A stretch of 64,000 nt of DNA from assembly GCA_026981645.1 (NCBI GenBank), contig JALSII010000006.1:1-64000 (forward strand). The letters run 5' to 3'. A program made the position numbers and the translations under genes. This stretch comes from Hyphomicrobiales bacterium (GTDB lineage Bacteria > Pseudomonadota > Alphaproteobacteria > Rhizobiales > Devosiaceae). Under the pieces are notes generated by a model, which did not search any database, was not told where the DNA came from, and saw only the letters and a program-made list of their open reading frames with translations. Shown here piece by piece: positions 1-9,712 of the stretch (position 1 is its first letter; each line of letters opens with the position of its first letter).

Positions 1-1631
1 TCCACAGGCGGGGCGCTGGTGGGCAACACCGCCGGGGCCAGTTGCTCGGCGGAAAGCACAATATCCGCCACAGGGGCGGGGGGCGGGGTTTCACCCGGTG
101 CGGCCCGCTGGGCCTGCGCGACAGAAACGGGGTCTGGCTTCTCGATGACGAAGTTGATTTCCGAGCGGGCGGCGACCTGTCCGGTGTTGGCGACCAGCAT
201 GTCGGCACGGATTCTCTGGCTCGGCTTGGTCAGGATGTTTTCAGCTTCGACCAGCCAGCGCCCGCCCTGCACAACACTGTCGCCCACATGCACATTGTCA
301 ACGTAAAGGCGCACGGTGGCACCGTTCTGGCCGCTGCCCGCGATATAGTTGCGCCCGGCCTCGATTTCGATGGCGTCAATGCTGGGAGGAACAAAAGCTG
401 TAGGTGTTTCGACAATGAGTTGCTCAGGGCTGATGGCGGCAACTTCAAGAGGAGCATCTTCAGCCAGCGGCTCGCCGTTTGCATTATCGGCAGGCTGCTG
501 ATCGACCTGTTCGACTTCGGCTGGCACTGGTACGACCTGTGCTGGCTGGGCCTCAGCGGACTGGGGTGTCATTGCGACCGGCTCTTGTGCCTCCGGCACC
601 GGCTCGTTGGCGGGTTCCAGAGTTGGAGCAGTTGCAGGTTCTTCAACCGTTCCCCCGCTGGCCGTTAAAGGGATGTCTCCCTGCTGCTCAGTCGTTGAAA
701 CTTCGGTGGACAATTGTTCAGTTGCAGCTTCTTCTTCAACAACATCTTCAGTTGGAGCTGGTTCAGTTTCTGCAGCTCGGGGCGCGGCATTCTGAGCGGT
801 GACTTCAGGAACGCTCTGGCCATCAGTTTGCTGGCTTGCTCCGGCCTCGGGAAGCAGGGGCGCTCCTTCTTCAACCGCAGGTATTTCGGGCGCACTCTCC
901 AGAGCCGCGACTTCAAGCGGCGGTTCGACAGCGGTCTCCTCATCAGGCGAGGCAGTTTGTGCCACCTCTATGGCAGAAGTATCCAGCGCCGGAACATTTG
1001 CATCAGGGCCAAAAAGGTCCTCCAGAATGTCGCTGGTTTCTCCCGCCTTTCCTGCAACCACAAGCGGCTCGCTGGTCAGGTCCTCCTGAATCACCACGAC
1101 GAGGGTGTCATCCAGAAAAGTGAGCTCGCCTTCAGCTTCCATAGTGCCCACAGTGATTTCAACCCCGCCGGGGGTAATGGGATTGTCAGGAATGAATATC
1201 CAATCGCCAACGGAGTCTGCTGTTGTCTGGCCCAGAGGCTTGCCATTGGCAAACAGCTGAACCACTGCATTTGCATCCGCAGTTCCCACCAGAATGGTCG
1301 CACCGTCAGGCTCCACCCGTGCCCCGATCGGCGGATTGCTTGCGTCCTCAACTGTATCTGTTGCCGCTATATTGTCGCTGCTCGTGCCCGCTTCAGGCGC
1401 TGGCTCTAAACTCTCATCCTGTGCAACAAACTCCCCTTCATTCTTATCAATCAAGCCACGCTCAACAAGGGCCGTACTCAGACAAGCGCCAAAACCATCC
1501 TCAGACTGGACACATTGAACAATGTTGGGGCCAAGAAATACCCCGCCAAAAACCACAACCGTGGCCAGAACCGCACCCAGGGTGACGATGAGTGTTCTCT
1601 TGTTGGATGACTGGACCAGTGTTGCCTCCAT
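1..1631 (-). CDS. Partial membrane-anchored Ig-like protein (LysM-type envelope protein family suspected)
   Basis: The reading frame stays open from a start codon at 1631 to the window edge, giving 543 residues without the C terminus. Residues about 12-34 form one membrane segment after a short basic N terminus. Two similar beta-rich blocks at about 98-182 and 406-497 (each with a pattern like VRLYVDNxxVG...GxWxV) look like bacterial Ig-like domains. Between them lies a long Ala/Pro/Glu-rich, low-complexity, acidic linker. Rhizobial proteins with this layout usually end in a LysM domain that binds peptidoglycan; that part lies off the window, so the family assignment is inference. The gene follows cimA by 45 bases on the same strand. 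No strong ribosome binding site is seen before the ATG. Function is not known to me. Confidence 0.6.
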   Translation of the reverse strand, partial: MEATLVQSSNKRTLIVTLGAVLATVVVFGGVFLGPNIVQCVQSEDGFGACLSTALVERGLIDKNEGEFVAQDESLEPAPEAGTSSDNIAATDTVEDASNPPIGARVEPDGATILVGTADANAVVQLFANGKPLGQTTADSVGDWIFIPDNPITPGGVEITVGTMEAEGELTFLDDTLVVVIQEDLTSEPLVVAGKAGETSDILEDLFGPDANVPALDTSAIEVAQTASPDEETAVEPPLEVAALESAPEIPAVEEGAPLLPEAGASQQTDGQSVPEVTAQNAAPRAAETEPAPTEDVVEEEAATEQLSTEVSTTEQQGDIPLTASGGTVEEPATAPTLEPANEPVPEAQEPVAMTPQSAEAQPAQVVPVPAEVEQVDQQPADNANGEPLAEDAPLEVAAISPEQLIVETPTAFVPPSIDAIEIEAGRNYIAGSGQNGATVRLYVDNVHVGDSVVQGGRWLVEAENILTKPSQRIRADMLVANTGQVAARSEINFVIEKPDPVSVAQAQRAAPGETPPPAPVADIVLSAEQLAPAVLPTSAPPV

Positions 1632-1676
1632 GCTGGCTCATTTTAGAGCCTTGTTGTTTTTTTACGGCCTTCGCGC

Positions 1677-3266
1677 TCAGGCGGTTTTGACCAGCTTGTA
1701 ATTGATTGACTCAAAGAGAGCCTCGAATGATGCATCTATGATATTGGCAGAAACACCGATTGTATACCAGCGCTCCCCCTCCCCGTCCCGGCTTTCGACC
1801 AGCACACGGGTGACAGCGCCCGTGCCACCGTCAAGGATACGCACCTTGAAATCAACCAGTTCGAGATCACTTATGCGGGCAGAATATTTTCCCAGGTCCT
1901 TGCGCATGGCCAGGTCAAGGGCATTGACGGGTCCGTTGCCCTCGGCAACGGACATCAACAATTGTCCGTCAATGCGGATTTTGACGACGGCTTCGGACAC
2001 AGTGACTTTTTCCCCCCGCGCGTTGTGACGCCGCTCAATGGAGGTGCGATAGCTCTCAACGTCGAAGAAATTAGGCAACAATCCAAGGGTGCGACGCGCA
2101 AGAAGCGCAAACGAGGCGTCAGCCCCGTCATAGGAATAGCCGCGCGCCTCGCGTTCCTTGACCTCACGCAGCAGACCGTCAAGGCGGGGGTCGGACTTTT
2201 CAATCTCGATATTGTGGCGTTTGAGCACCGTCAGCAGGTTGGATTTCCCCGCCTGTTGGGAAACCATCACCGCGCGCTGATTGCCGACTTTTCCCGGGTC
2301 CACATGCTCATAGGAAGCGGGATCTTTTGCCAGGGCAGAAGCATGAATGCCCGCCTTGGTGGCAAAGGCGGATGCCCCCACATAAGGGGCCTGCCGGTCT
2401 GGCGCACGGTTGAGCAAATCATCAAAGGCGCGCGAAATATGGGTGAGTTCGGCCAGTTGTTTGTCGCTCACTCCGATTTCGAAGCGGTTGGCAAAGGCGG
2501 GTTTGAGTTTTAATGTGGGGATGATGGTGGCCAGCGAAGCATTGCCACAGCGCTCCCCGATACCATTGAGGGTGCCTTGTATCTGGCGCACTCCGGCGTT
2601 GATGGCTGCAAGGGAGTTGGCGACCGCGTGGCCGGTATCATCGTGGGCGTGGATGCCCAGCCTGTCGCCGGGACAGACTTTGAGCACCTGGGCAATGATG
2701 TCTGTGACTTCTCCGGGAAGCGTGCCGCCATTGGTGTCACACAGCACAATCCAGCGCGCACCGGAATCAAGCGCGGTTCTGACACAATCAAGGGCATAGG
2801 AAGGGTTGGCCTTGTAGCCATCAAAAAAATGCTCGCAGTCGAGCAGCGGCTCTTTACCGGCCTTTATGGTCGCCTCAATACTTTGGGAAATTGAGGCAAG
2901 ATTTTCCTCCAGTTCAATGCCCATGGCCATCTTGACCTGATGGTCCCAGGCCTTGGCAACAAAACAGATGGCATCAGACGAAGCGCCGAGCAGCGCCTGC
3001 AGGCCGGGGTCGTTTTGAACCGAGCGTCCGGCCCTTTTGGTCATGCCAAAGGCGGTGAAAGTTGCATTTTTGGTGCGGTTTTGCGCAAAAAACTCCGTAT
3101 CAACCGGGTTGGCTCCGGGATAGCCGCCCTCAACATAATCAACGCCCAGCCGCTCGATGAGGGCCGACACGGCGATTTTATCATCGATGGAAAACTCGAT
3201 GCCGGTGGTCTGGGCGCCATCGCGCAGGGTGGTGTCAAACAGGTAGAGGCGTTGTTTTTCAGTCAT
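1677..3266 (-). CDS. cimA: (R)-citramalate synthase
   Basis: Makes (R)-citramalate from pyruvate and acetyl-CoA, opening a threonine-independent route to 2-oxobutyrate and isoleucine. The 529-residue protein starts with MTEKQ and carries the HMGL-like barrel motif DTTLRDGAQ at about 11-19, the metal-binding HAHDDTGHA at about 205 and GIGERCGNAS near 232. A LeuA-type regulatory dimerisation domain occupies about 427-525. Length and layout fit CimA rather than plain 2-isopropylmalate synthase, which lacks this exact arrangement, though the two families are close and substrate choice cannot be proved here. An upstream in-frame extension inside the preceding gene was discarded because the motif region begins right after MTEKQ. 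It overlaps the upstream GFA gene by 8 bases, so translation is probably coupled. Confidence 0.85.
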   Translation of the reverse strand: MTEKQRLYLFDTTLRDGAQTTGIEFSIDDKIAVSALIERLGVDYVEGGYPGANPVDTEFFAQNRTKNATFTAFGMTKRAGRSVQNDPGLQALLGASSDAICFVAKAWDHQVKMAMGIELEENLASISQSIEATIKAGKEPLLDCEHFFDGYKANPSYALDCVRTALDSGARWIVLCDTNGGTLPGEVTDIIAQVLKVCPGDRLGIHAHDDTGHAVANSLAAINAGVRQIQGTLNGIGERCGNASLATIIPTLKLKPAFANRFEIGVSDKQLAELTHISRAFDDLLNRAPDRQAPYVGASAFATKAGIHASALAKDPASYEHVDPGKVGNQRAVMVSQQAGKSNLLTVLKRHNIEIEKSDPRLDGLLREVKEREARGYSYDGADASFALLARRTLGLLPNFFDVESYRTSIERRHNARGEKVTVSEAVVKIRIDGQLLMSVAEGNGPVNALDLAMRKDLGKYSARISDLELVDFKVRILDGGTGAVTRVLVESRDGEGERWYTIGVSANIIDASFEALFESINYKLVKTA

Positions 3267-3753
3267 CTTGCTTGCCCTTTGGCGGCCAGTCTTTGGTGTC
3301 GTAGTCAGGGTGCTGGTGGTTGGTCTGGCGAACAGACCTGGCCCCAACGGGCCAATCTTCCTCGGTCGTCGTCGTTCCAGGCAGATGGTGAAGCCCGGCA
3401 AACCAGGTCAGCCTGGCTTCGTTGCCTACCTGTCGTTTGGGTGGAACGCGGTTGGGGTCATCTAATGTCCCGACGGTCAAAAAAATCTTTGTATCGTCCG
3501 CGTCGCGCATGTAGAGCGGCGTTCCGCATTCGGCGCAGAAGCCGCGCGCCGTCTTCTGTGAACTGAAGAACTCAGCGGTAGTACCGCGCGTCCATGCGAA
3601 CTGGTCGAACTCAACGCTGACCAGTGAAATAAACGCATTGCCGACCGCTTTCTGGCACATACGGCAGTGGCAGATATGGGCATCGTCATTCAGTTTCTCG
3701 GCCCGGTAGCGCACCGCCCCGCACTGGCAACCTCCGGTAAGGACTTCACTCAT
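3259..3753 (-). CDS. GFA-family (glutathione-dependent formaldehyde-activating-like) zinc protein
   Basis: A 164-residue cytoplasmic protein with the GFA/CENP-V fold signature: [10 protein letters not shown] near the N terminus, CHCRMC about 25 residues later and CAECGTP near residue 90. These cysteines bind zinc. Family members include the proposed S-(hydroxymethyl)glutathione synthase, but most are uncharacterised, so no substrate is claimed. The start at 3753 is chosen because GGGAGG sits eight bases upstream and the ATG overlaps the cysS stop codon as ATGA; a start 15 bases earlier is possible but has no such site. The gene lies between cysS and cimA with overlaps on both sides, so it is co-translated with them. 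Confidence 0.85.
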   Translation of the reverse strand: MSEVLTGGCQCGAVRYRAEKLNDDAHICHCRMCQKAVGNAFISLVSVEFDQFAWTRGTTAEFFSSQKTARGFCAECGTPLYMRDADDTKIFLTVGTLDDPNRVPPKRQVGNEARLTWFAGLHHLPGTTTTEEDWPVGARSVRQTNHQHPDYDTKDWPPKGKQDD

Positions 3754-5231
3754 TGCCTGACCTCCCATCTGGTGCGCTTTTCGCCGGTCTCTGGATCTTG
3801 GTAATCCATAAGCTGGATACTCTTGGTGGCCAGCTCATCACGGATACGGTCTGCCTCGGCCCAGTCCTTTTCGTTCAGTGCCATCAGGCGCAAGGCAATG
3901 CTGGCTTCGACGCGGGCGATGTCGAGCCCTTTCGTTTCAACAAGGTCCGCCTGATGTCTCTGCCAGTTCCGCATCGAATCAAAATCCATCACACCAAGCA
4001 GTTTCAGCGAGCCATACAGCCGTTTTGCATTGTGCAGCTTCTTGCCACCGGCATGGCGGTGCAATTCGGCCAGAACACCGCTCATGTTCATATCGTTGGC
4101 CAGTGCTGCCAGCATTTTGGAGCAGGGACCCAGTTCCATATATTCACTGCGGTTGGCTTCAATGAAATTCAGACCCTTCGCTGCCATGGACTTTTTCCAG
4201 CGGGTCAGAAGTTTTGCGGCCTCCTCGAGCTTTGCAATAGAAAAATCAATCGGCTGCCGATAATGGGTCATCAGCATGGCAAGGCGCAGCACGTCGCCGG
4301 GCCATTTCCGCCCGCCGAATTTCTCACTGTGCAGAAGCTCATCGACGGTGAAAAAATTGCCCTCGGACTTGGACATTTTCTCGCCTTCAATCTGCAAAAA
4401 ACCGTTGTGCATCCAGACTTGCGCCATCTGCTCGGTGTTATTGGCACAACAGGATTGAGCCAGCTCGTTCTCGTGGTGAGGAAAACTAAGGTCTATGCCC
4501 CCGCCGTGAATGTCGAAGGTTTCCCCGAGATATTTCTTGCTCATGGCCGAGCATTCAATGTGCCAGCCCGGACGCCCGGTCCCCCACGGACTTTGCCAGC
4601 CTGGCTCATCATTGGCCGATGGCTTCCAAAGCACAAAATCCATGGGGCCGCGCTTATAGGGAGCAACTTCCACCCGCGCGCCGGCAATCATGTCATCAAG
4701 TGCGCGCCGGGCCAACCTGCCGTAAAGCACCTCATCGCCGTCTCTGAAACTCTTGACGTCAAAAAGAACATGACCGTCGGCGACATAGGCGTGTTTTTTC
4801 TTTATCAGAACCTCAATCATTTCCACCATTTCGGCGATGTTGTCGGTGGCGCGGGGTTCGATGCTGGGCGCGAGGCATCCCAGTGCCTTCATGTCGGTCT
4901 GATATTGCCCTTCGGTGGTTTTGGTCAGCTGGCGGATAGCCTGATTGAGCGGCATTTGTGGAAAGTCGCGGACGGCACGAGCGTTTATCTTGTCATCAAC
5001 ATCGGTGATGTTGCGCACATAGGTGACATGGCTCTCGCCATAAACATGGCGCAGGAGCCGGAACAGAACGTCAAAAACGATCGCGGGCCTGGCATTGCCG
5101 ATGTGGGCATAGTCGTAGACCGTGGGTCCGCACACATACATGCGCACATTGTTCGCATCCAGCGGCACAAAATCCTCTTTGGATTTGCTCAGCGTGTTGA
5201 AGAGTTTTATCTGCGGCATAGGTGAACTCAT
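3750..5231 (-). CDS. cysS: Cysteinyl-tRNA synthetase
   Basis: Charges tRNA-Cys with cysteine in the cytoplasm. The 493-residue protein is of normal length for the family. It shows the zinc-ligand cysteine in YVCGPTVYD (C34), the class I HIGH motif as HIGN at 43-46, further zinc ligands in HIECSAMS (about 226) and FPHHENE, and the KMSKS loop as [12 protein letters not shown] near 287. The C-terminal anticodon-binding part is complete. A second ATG four codons downstream (MPQIKLFN) is an equally possible start. It is the first gene of a three-gene operon (cysS, GFA protein, cimA) linked by overlapping stop and start codons. Confidence 0.97.
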   Translation of the reverse strand: MSSPMPQIKLFNTLSKSKEDFVPLDANNVRMYVCGPTVYDYAHIGNARPAIVFDVLFRLLRHVYGESHVTYVRNITDVDDKINARAVRDFPQMPLNQAIRQLTKTTEGQYQTDMKALGCLAPSIEPRATDNIAEMVEMIEVLIKKKHAYVADGHVLFDVKSFRDGDEVLYGRLARRALDDMIAGARVEVAPYKRGPMDFVLWKPSANDEPGWQSPWGTGRPGWHIECSAMSKKYLGETFDIHGGGIDLSFPHHENELAQSCCANNTEQMAQVWMHNGFLQIEGEKMSKSEGNFFTVDELLHSEKFGGRKWPGDVLRLAMLMTHYRQPIDFSIAKLEEAAKLLTRWKKSMAAKGLNFIEANRSEYMELGPCSKMLAALANDMNMSGVLAELHRHAGGKKLHNAKRLYGSLKLLGVMDFDSMRNWQRHQADLVETKGLDIARVEASIALRLMALNEKDWAEADRIRDELATKSIQLMDYQDPETGEKRTRWEVRQ

Positions 5232-5620
5232 GAATTTGATCCTGCCCGAACAGCTTTTGTGGCCGGGGGCGGGCTTGGATTATGTTCATGAATTTGAGAC
5301 AAAAAACCGCGCCGCCACCAGATATGGTTAGCGAATAATGATGGTTCCGATAATGCAAGGCGCGCTGGAGGTTCTCATGGTGAGCACAATGGCTGGCATC
5401 AGCGGTAAAATCAAGGGCACAAATTTTGTGGCAGCTATTATGGCCCGCCCTGTTCTTCCATCTCCCGAGCACCGCCCCTGGCCGATTTCAGTTACTTGAT
5501 AATTTATTAACCACGGATCGCAAGTGTGCGCTGAAACTTCCCTAATATTTTATGTTAATTGACAATTTTTAGGCACATTGACGCCTTATTCTTCGTACTG
5601 CCCTCAGTGAGACAAGCGGA
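5232..5620. other. Divergent intergenic region between cysS and the DUF2865 gene
   Basis: This 389-base gap separates two divergent genes and must hold both promoters. The right half is AT-rich with a TTGACA-like hexamer around 5558, but I find no well-spaced -10 box and do not call a promoter. Short open frames here have no convincing start or conserved look. No repeats or RNA genes were recognised. Confidence 0.5.
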
Positions 5621-6757
5621 ATGTCACTGTCTAAAACATCGTTGCGCCTTAAGAAACGAATGCGGCTAGTCTTTGCTCCGGCGCTGATCGCGGCCCTGCT
5701 TGGAGTTGGCACGCCACTAGAGGCAGTTGCGCAGACCTATTCAGTGTCACAACTGAGCAACACCATACGCTCCATCGACCGCAATCGTGATTTCAGGAAC
5801 CTGCAGACAAACACGCAAAATGCCAATGCGCTGAGTGCTCAGTTGCAGAACCTTGAGGGAACGTTCAGATCATCAGGCTGCCAGACAGCGCTCAACAATG
5901 GTGAACGTTTGAACCGGCAGTGCCGCACACTGGCGCGCAATATTATCCGGGGACGCCGCGATCTTGAAATCCTTCATGAAAGAATTTCCATCGGGCAGAA
6001 TTTAGCTCGGCAACGCGAACAATTCGTCCAGCAACTGGCTCGACAGCAGGGCGCAAACTCACAAGCCAACGTACTGACCAATCAGCGCCCGAGAAACTTT
6101 TTTGAGCAATTGTTTGACAGTCTGAGCGGCAACAATGTCGGCCCGGGGAATATTATCGGCGATGAATTCGGCGGGTTTCAAAATTATAATACCGTGCGCT
6201 CGGTCTGCGTGCGCAAGAATGACGGATATTACTGGCCTGTAAGCTTTTCAACGGTCCCGGACTATCTGCAGAACGATGCGATCCAGTGCCAGTCCCAGTG
6301 TCCGGGGGCTGATGTAGAGCTCTACTATTATTCCAATCCGGGGCAGGAGCCCAAGGATATGGTGAACCTTGCGGGGCAATCCTACGCATCCCTGCCAAAC
6401 GCGTTTGCCTACCGCCAATCATTTGACCGGGCCAACAGCTGCCGGGCGCAGGTGAGTTTTGGCACCGTGGACATCATTACTTCGGAGGCGGGTTCACGCA
6501 CATTTATCACTATTGATGATTTGAGCATTGCTCTGCCGCTGCGCGACCCGCGCCGGGCCGATCAACCTGTGGTTGTGGGCGTCGCTGAAGTGGTTCAGAT
6601 CCCCCTGCCCCGCCCAAGGCCCCGGTCTGCAGGGTCGCAACACCTTGCACCAGAAGTGCTGAGCGCTGAACTCAGGACGGTTGAGGTGAATGGCCGTGTG
6701 GTCAGGATAGTCGGTCCAGACACGCCTTACGCCCCAACAGGGGCAGAAGATTCTTGA
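5621..6757 (+). CDS. Secreted DUF2865 protein
   Basis: A 378-residue exported protein. Residues 1-38 form a signal peptide (basic start, hydrophobic core, ending near AVAQT). A helical, Gln/Asn/Arg-rich part with two cysteines follows (about 45-150). The DUF2865 domain spans about 188-275 and is recognised from CVRKNDGYYWPVSFSTVP, paired cysteines (QCQSQCPGA), YYYSNPGQE and LPNAFAYRQSF. The family is largely restricted to Hyphomicrobiales and has no assigned function; a periplasmic or envelope role is likely from the signal peptide. The last 56 bases overlap the end of gltX on the other strand, an unusual convergent overlap for two real genes. Confidence 0.8.
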   Translation: MSLSKTSLRLKKRMRLVFAPALIAALLGVGTPLEAVAQTYSVSQLSNTIRSIDRNRDFRNLQTNTQNANALSAQLQNLEGTFRSSGCQTALNNGERLNRQCRTLARNIIRGRRDLEILHERISIGQNLARQREQFVQQLARQQGANSQANVLTNQRPRNFFEQLFDSLSGNNVGPGNIIGDEFGGFQNYNTVRSVCVRKNDGYYWPVSFSTVPDYLQNDAIQCQSQCPGADVELYYYSNPGQEPKDMVNLAGQSYASLPNAFAYRQSFDRANSCRAQVSFGTVDIITSEAGSRTFITIDDLSIALPLRDPRRADQPVVVGVAEVVQIPLPRPRPRSAGSQHLAPEVLSAELRTVEVNGRVVRIVGPDTPYAPTGAEDS

Positions 6758-8030
6758 GTTCGGGGCCGTCGGGACGGCCGGTCAGGGCCAGCCGCAGAGG
6801 CAGGAACAAAGCTTTTCCCCTGCGCCCGGTCTGCTCTTTCAGGGTGCCGGTCCAGCTCTGCCATGTGTTTTGATCCCAGGGTTCTTGGGGCAACAGTTCA
6901 GCGGCTTTTGTGATGAAGTCACGGTCCTGCGTTGCGATTTCTGGAACGATGGGGCCGTTAATCAACGGAAGCCATTCGGCAACCTGTGGCAGGCGGGTGA
7001 TATTACCCCTCAGGGCTAGCCAGACCTGCTCGTTTTTCACGCCTAGTTCTGCCAGTCTCTCGGCATAGTCACCATAGTGCCCCTGATGCAAAATCCGTGC
7101 ATTGAGGGCTTCAAGCTCGGCCTCGTCATAGCGCGCTGCGCCGTGGGAAATCATCGAAAAATCCAGCTTTTGCGCCAGATCATCAAGGCTATGATAGGGT
7201 TCAACCGGCTGTGATGTTCCGGTCAGAACAGCCATCGCCGCTACGGCCATGGGCTCAAATCCCTGTTCACGCAGTTCGGAAATGGCAAGGGAGCCAATGC
7301 GTTTGGACAGGCCCTTGCCCTGCGCATCGGTGAGCAAATTGTGGTGGGCAAATGTCGGCGCAGTCGCACCCAGCGCCTCAAATATTTCCACCTGCACCCC
7401 GGAATTGGAGATGTGATCCTCCCCGCGAATGATGTGGCTCACCCCCAGATCAATGTCGTCAACGACCGAGGGCAGCGTGTAGAGATAGCTGCCATCGCCA
7501 CGAACAAGAACCGGGTCGGACATGGAGGCGGTGTTGACGGTCTGGCTTCCACGCACCAGATCATCAAAATGGACCGGGTTACCCTTGAGCTTGAAGCGCC
7601 AATGGGGTTTGCGTCCCTCCTCTTCCAGTTTCTTCCTGTCCTCGTCGCTCAAATCAAGCGCCGCGCGGTCATAGATGGGTGGACGGCCCAATGCCCTGGC
7701 CCGTGAACGGCGGCGGTTCAACTCGTCTGATGTCTCATAACAGGGATAAAGTTTTCCCTCAGAGATCAGCCTGTCACGGGCCGCATCATAAAGCGCGAGC
7801 CGGTCGGACTGGCGCACGGTGCGGTCGGGGTGAATGCCCAGCCAATTGAGGTCTTTTTCGATGGCGTCGGCAAAGGCGCGGGTTGAACGTTCCTGGTCGG
7901 TGTCATCAAAACGAAGGATGAATTTTCCGCCCGTTGCTCTGGCATAGAGCCAGTTGAACAGGGCGGGCCTGGCGTTGCCCAGATGAATGAGGCCGGTGGG
8001 GGATGGCGCAAAGCGCACGACAGTTTTCAT
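6702..8030 (-). CDS. gltX: Glutamyl-tRNA synthetase (GluRS2-like)
   Basis: Attaches glutamate to tRNA. The 442-residue protein has the class I motifs HLGN (16-19, in PSPTGLIHLGNARPALFNW) and LSKRIG near 243 in place of KMSKS, plus GEDHISN and the usual catalytic core. It is slightly shorter than the common ~470-residue form. Alphaproteobacteria often carry two GluRS copies; the HLGN plus LSKRIG combination fits the second type, but which tRNA it charges cannot be read from the sequence. Its ATG overlaps the nadE stop as ATGA, so the two are co-translated. Its 3' end overlaps the convergent DUF2865 gene. Confidence 0.93.
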   Translation of the reverse strand: MKTVVRFAPSPTGLIHLGNARPALFNWLYARATGGKFILRFDDTDQERSTRAFADAIEKDLNWLGIHPDRTVRQSDRLALYDAARDRLISEGKLYPCYETSDELNRRRSRARALGRPPIYDRAALDLSDEDRKKLEEEGRKPHWRFKLKGNPVHFDDLVRGSQTVNTASMSDPVLVRGDGSYLYTLPSVVDDIDLGVSHIIRGEDHISNSGVQVEIFEALGATAPTFAHHNLLTDAQGKGLSKRIGSLAISELREQGFEPMAVAAMAVLTGTSQPVEPYHSLDDLAQKLDFSMISHGAARYDEAELEALNARILHQGHYGDYAERLAELGVKNEQVWLALRGNITRLPQVAEWLPLINGPIVPEIATQDRDFITKAAELLPQEPWDQNTWQSWTGTLKEQTGRRGKALFLPLRLALTGRPDGPELKNLLPLLGRKACLDRLS

Positions 8031-9712
8031 TCGGCAATACCCCTGTCGCGGTAGCCGTTGGTGATGGGATATTTGCGCCCGATACCAAAGGCTTTTTTGG
8101 TCAGCTTGACGCCGGGAGCGGCCTGCTTGCGCTTGTATTCAGCCAGATAAATCAGCTTTTCAACGCGCTTGACCAGCTCACGCTCAAAACCCTTGTTCTC
8201 AATCTGGGCGACCGAAAGCTCGTCCTCCACCAGCGCCTGAATAAGAGCGTCGAGCACCGGATAGGGGGGCAGGGTGTCCTGGTCGGTCTGGTTGGGCCGC
8301 AATTCGGCGCTGGGGGCCTTGTTGATAATCGTGTCAGGAATGACCTTGCCCGAATTACCCAGACAGTCGCCAGGCATATGAGAATTTCGCCAGTCGGCCA
8401 GATGATAGGCCTGCATTTTCAGCAAATCCTTGATGGGATTAAAACCGCCGTTCATATCGCCGTAGATGGTGGCGTAACCCACCGCCAGTTCAGATTTGTT
8501 ACCGGTGGTCAGAAGCATTGAGCCAAGCTTGTTGGAAACCGCCATCAGGACAACACCGCGCAGACGTGACTGGATATTTTCTTCGGTCACGTCCGGCTCA
8601 AGCCCCTCAAAAATTTCCGAGAGGTCAGCATTTACCGCTTCAACCGGGTCGCCAATGGGCACCACATCATAGCGCACCCCCAGCCGCTGGGCACATTCCT
8701 TTGCGTCTGCCAGACTTTCCTCTGATGTATAGCGATAGGGCAACATCAGGCAGTGCACATTTTCAGGCCCAAGGGCGTCCGCAGCTATGGCGGCAACGAT
8801 GGCGGAATCAATGCCTCCCGAAAGGCCCAGGACAACGGAGCTAAACCCGTTTTTTTGGATATAGTCACGCAAACCAAGAACGCAGGCGCGCCAGGGGGCT
8901 TCGTCAACGGAGACCAGATTGGTGATGGCCCCTTCAACACAGGCCCAGCCCTTAGCGCCCTTTTGCCAAGTAGATATTACCAGTTCGTCTTCAAAGGATT
9001 TCCCCTCAAAAACCAGTTTCCCGTTTTGGTCCATGCCAAATGTGGCACCGTCAAACACCAGTTCGTCCTGCCCCCCCACCTGATTGAGATAAAGCAAAGG
9101 CAAACCGGTTTCGCTGATGCGCTGACGAGCGACCTCAAATCGTAATGCCTGCTTGTTGCGCCAATAGGGCGAGCCGTTGGGGCAGAGAAAAATCTCGGCC
9201 CCGGCCTCAGCCAAGACACTGCATACAAGCGGACTCCAGATATCTTCGCAAATGGGCACACCGACCAAAACACCCTTGATGCTCATGGGCTGTGGCATGG
9301 GACCGGATTCAAAATAGCGTTTTTCGTAGAACACATCGTCATTGGGCAGCTTGTGCTTGAAGCGCTTGTCGAGGATTTTACCGTCTTCAATCAGCACCAC
9401 GGCGTTGAACAAAACCTCGTTTTCCTGCCAAAGCGCAGGCATCAGAATGGACAGGGAGCTGCCTTTGCTCGCGCGCGCAAACTGGTGCAGACACTCCATG
9501 GCGTCGCGAACAAATTGCGGCTTGAAAAGCAGGTCTTCGGGGAAATAGCCGGTGAGAAACAATTCGGTGAACATCAACAGGTCGGCGCCCGCTGCTTCAG
9601 CTTGCCCAACCACATCGAGGGCGGCCTCAAGGTTCTGCTCCAGCGCACCCACGGTCGGGTTGAGCTGGGCAAGAGCGATTTTCAAGCTGTTGGTCAAAGG
9701 GCTGGCCTGCAT
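8027..9712 (-). CDS. nadE: Glutamine-hydrolysing NAD+ synthetase
   Basis: Last step of NAD biosynthesis: converts nicotinic acid adenine dinucleotide to NAD+ using ammonia released from glutamine. The 561-residue protein has an N-terminal nitrilase-type amidase domain with catalytic Glu (FTELFLTGY, about 46), Lys (FKHKLPNDDVF, about 118) and Cys (GVPICEDIW, about 153). The C-terminal synthetase domain has the ATP-binding loop LGLSGGIDS near 295 and NKSELAVGYATIYGD. The start at MQASPLTNSL is chosen because the amidase fold begins right after it; a much longer in-frame extension covers the neighbouring gene in another frame and is not believed. Operon with gltX downstream. Confidence 0.95.
   Translation of the reverse strand: MQASPLTNSLKIALAQLNPTVGALEQNLEAALDVVGQAEAAGADLLMFTELFLTGYFPEDLLFKPQFVRDAMECLHQFARASKGSSLSILMPALWQENEVLFNAVVLIEDGKILDKRFKHKLPNDDVFYEKRYFESGPMPQPMSIKGVLVGVPICEDIWSPLVCSVLAEAGAEIFLCPNGSPYWRNKQALRFEVARQRISETGLPLLYLNQVGGQDELVFDGATFGMDQNGKLVFEGKSFEDELVISTWQKGAKGWACVEGAITNLVSVDEAPWRACVLGLRDYIQKNGFSSVVLGLSGGIDSAIVAAIAADALGPENVHCLMLPYRYTSEESLADAKECAQRLGVRYDVVPIGDPVEAVNADLSEIFEGLEPDVTEENIQSRLRGVVLMAVSNKLGSMLLTTGNKSELAVGYATIYGDMNGGFNPIKDLLKMQAYHLADWRNSHMPGDCLGNSGKVIPDTIINKAPSAELRPNQTDQDTLPPYPVLDALIQALVEDELSVAQIENKGFERELVKRVEKLIYLAEYKRKQAAPGVKLTKKAFGIGRKYPITNGYRDRGIAE

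Noticed and set aside
42-1409. Several plus-strand frames at the left end of the window
   Set aside because: They lie over the minus-strand Ig-like protein gene, which is open to the edge; their products are Ser/Cys/Arg-rich without domains.
3753-5225. Long open frame on the plus strand through the whole of cysS
   Set aside because: It mirrors cysS exactly; the minus-strand frame has every synthetase motif and the antisense translation has no recognisable domain. It is a codon-bias shadow of a GC-rich gene.
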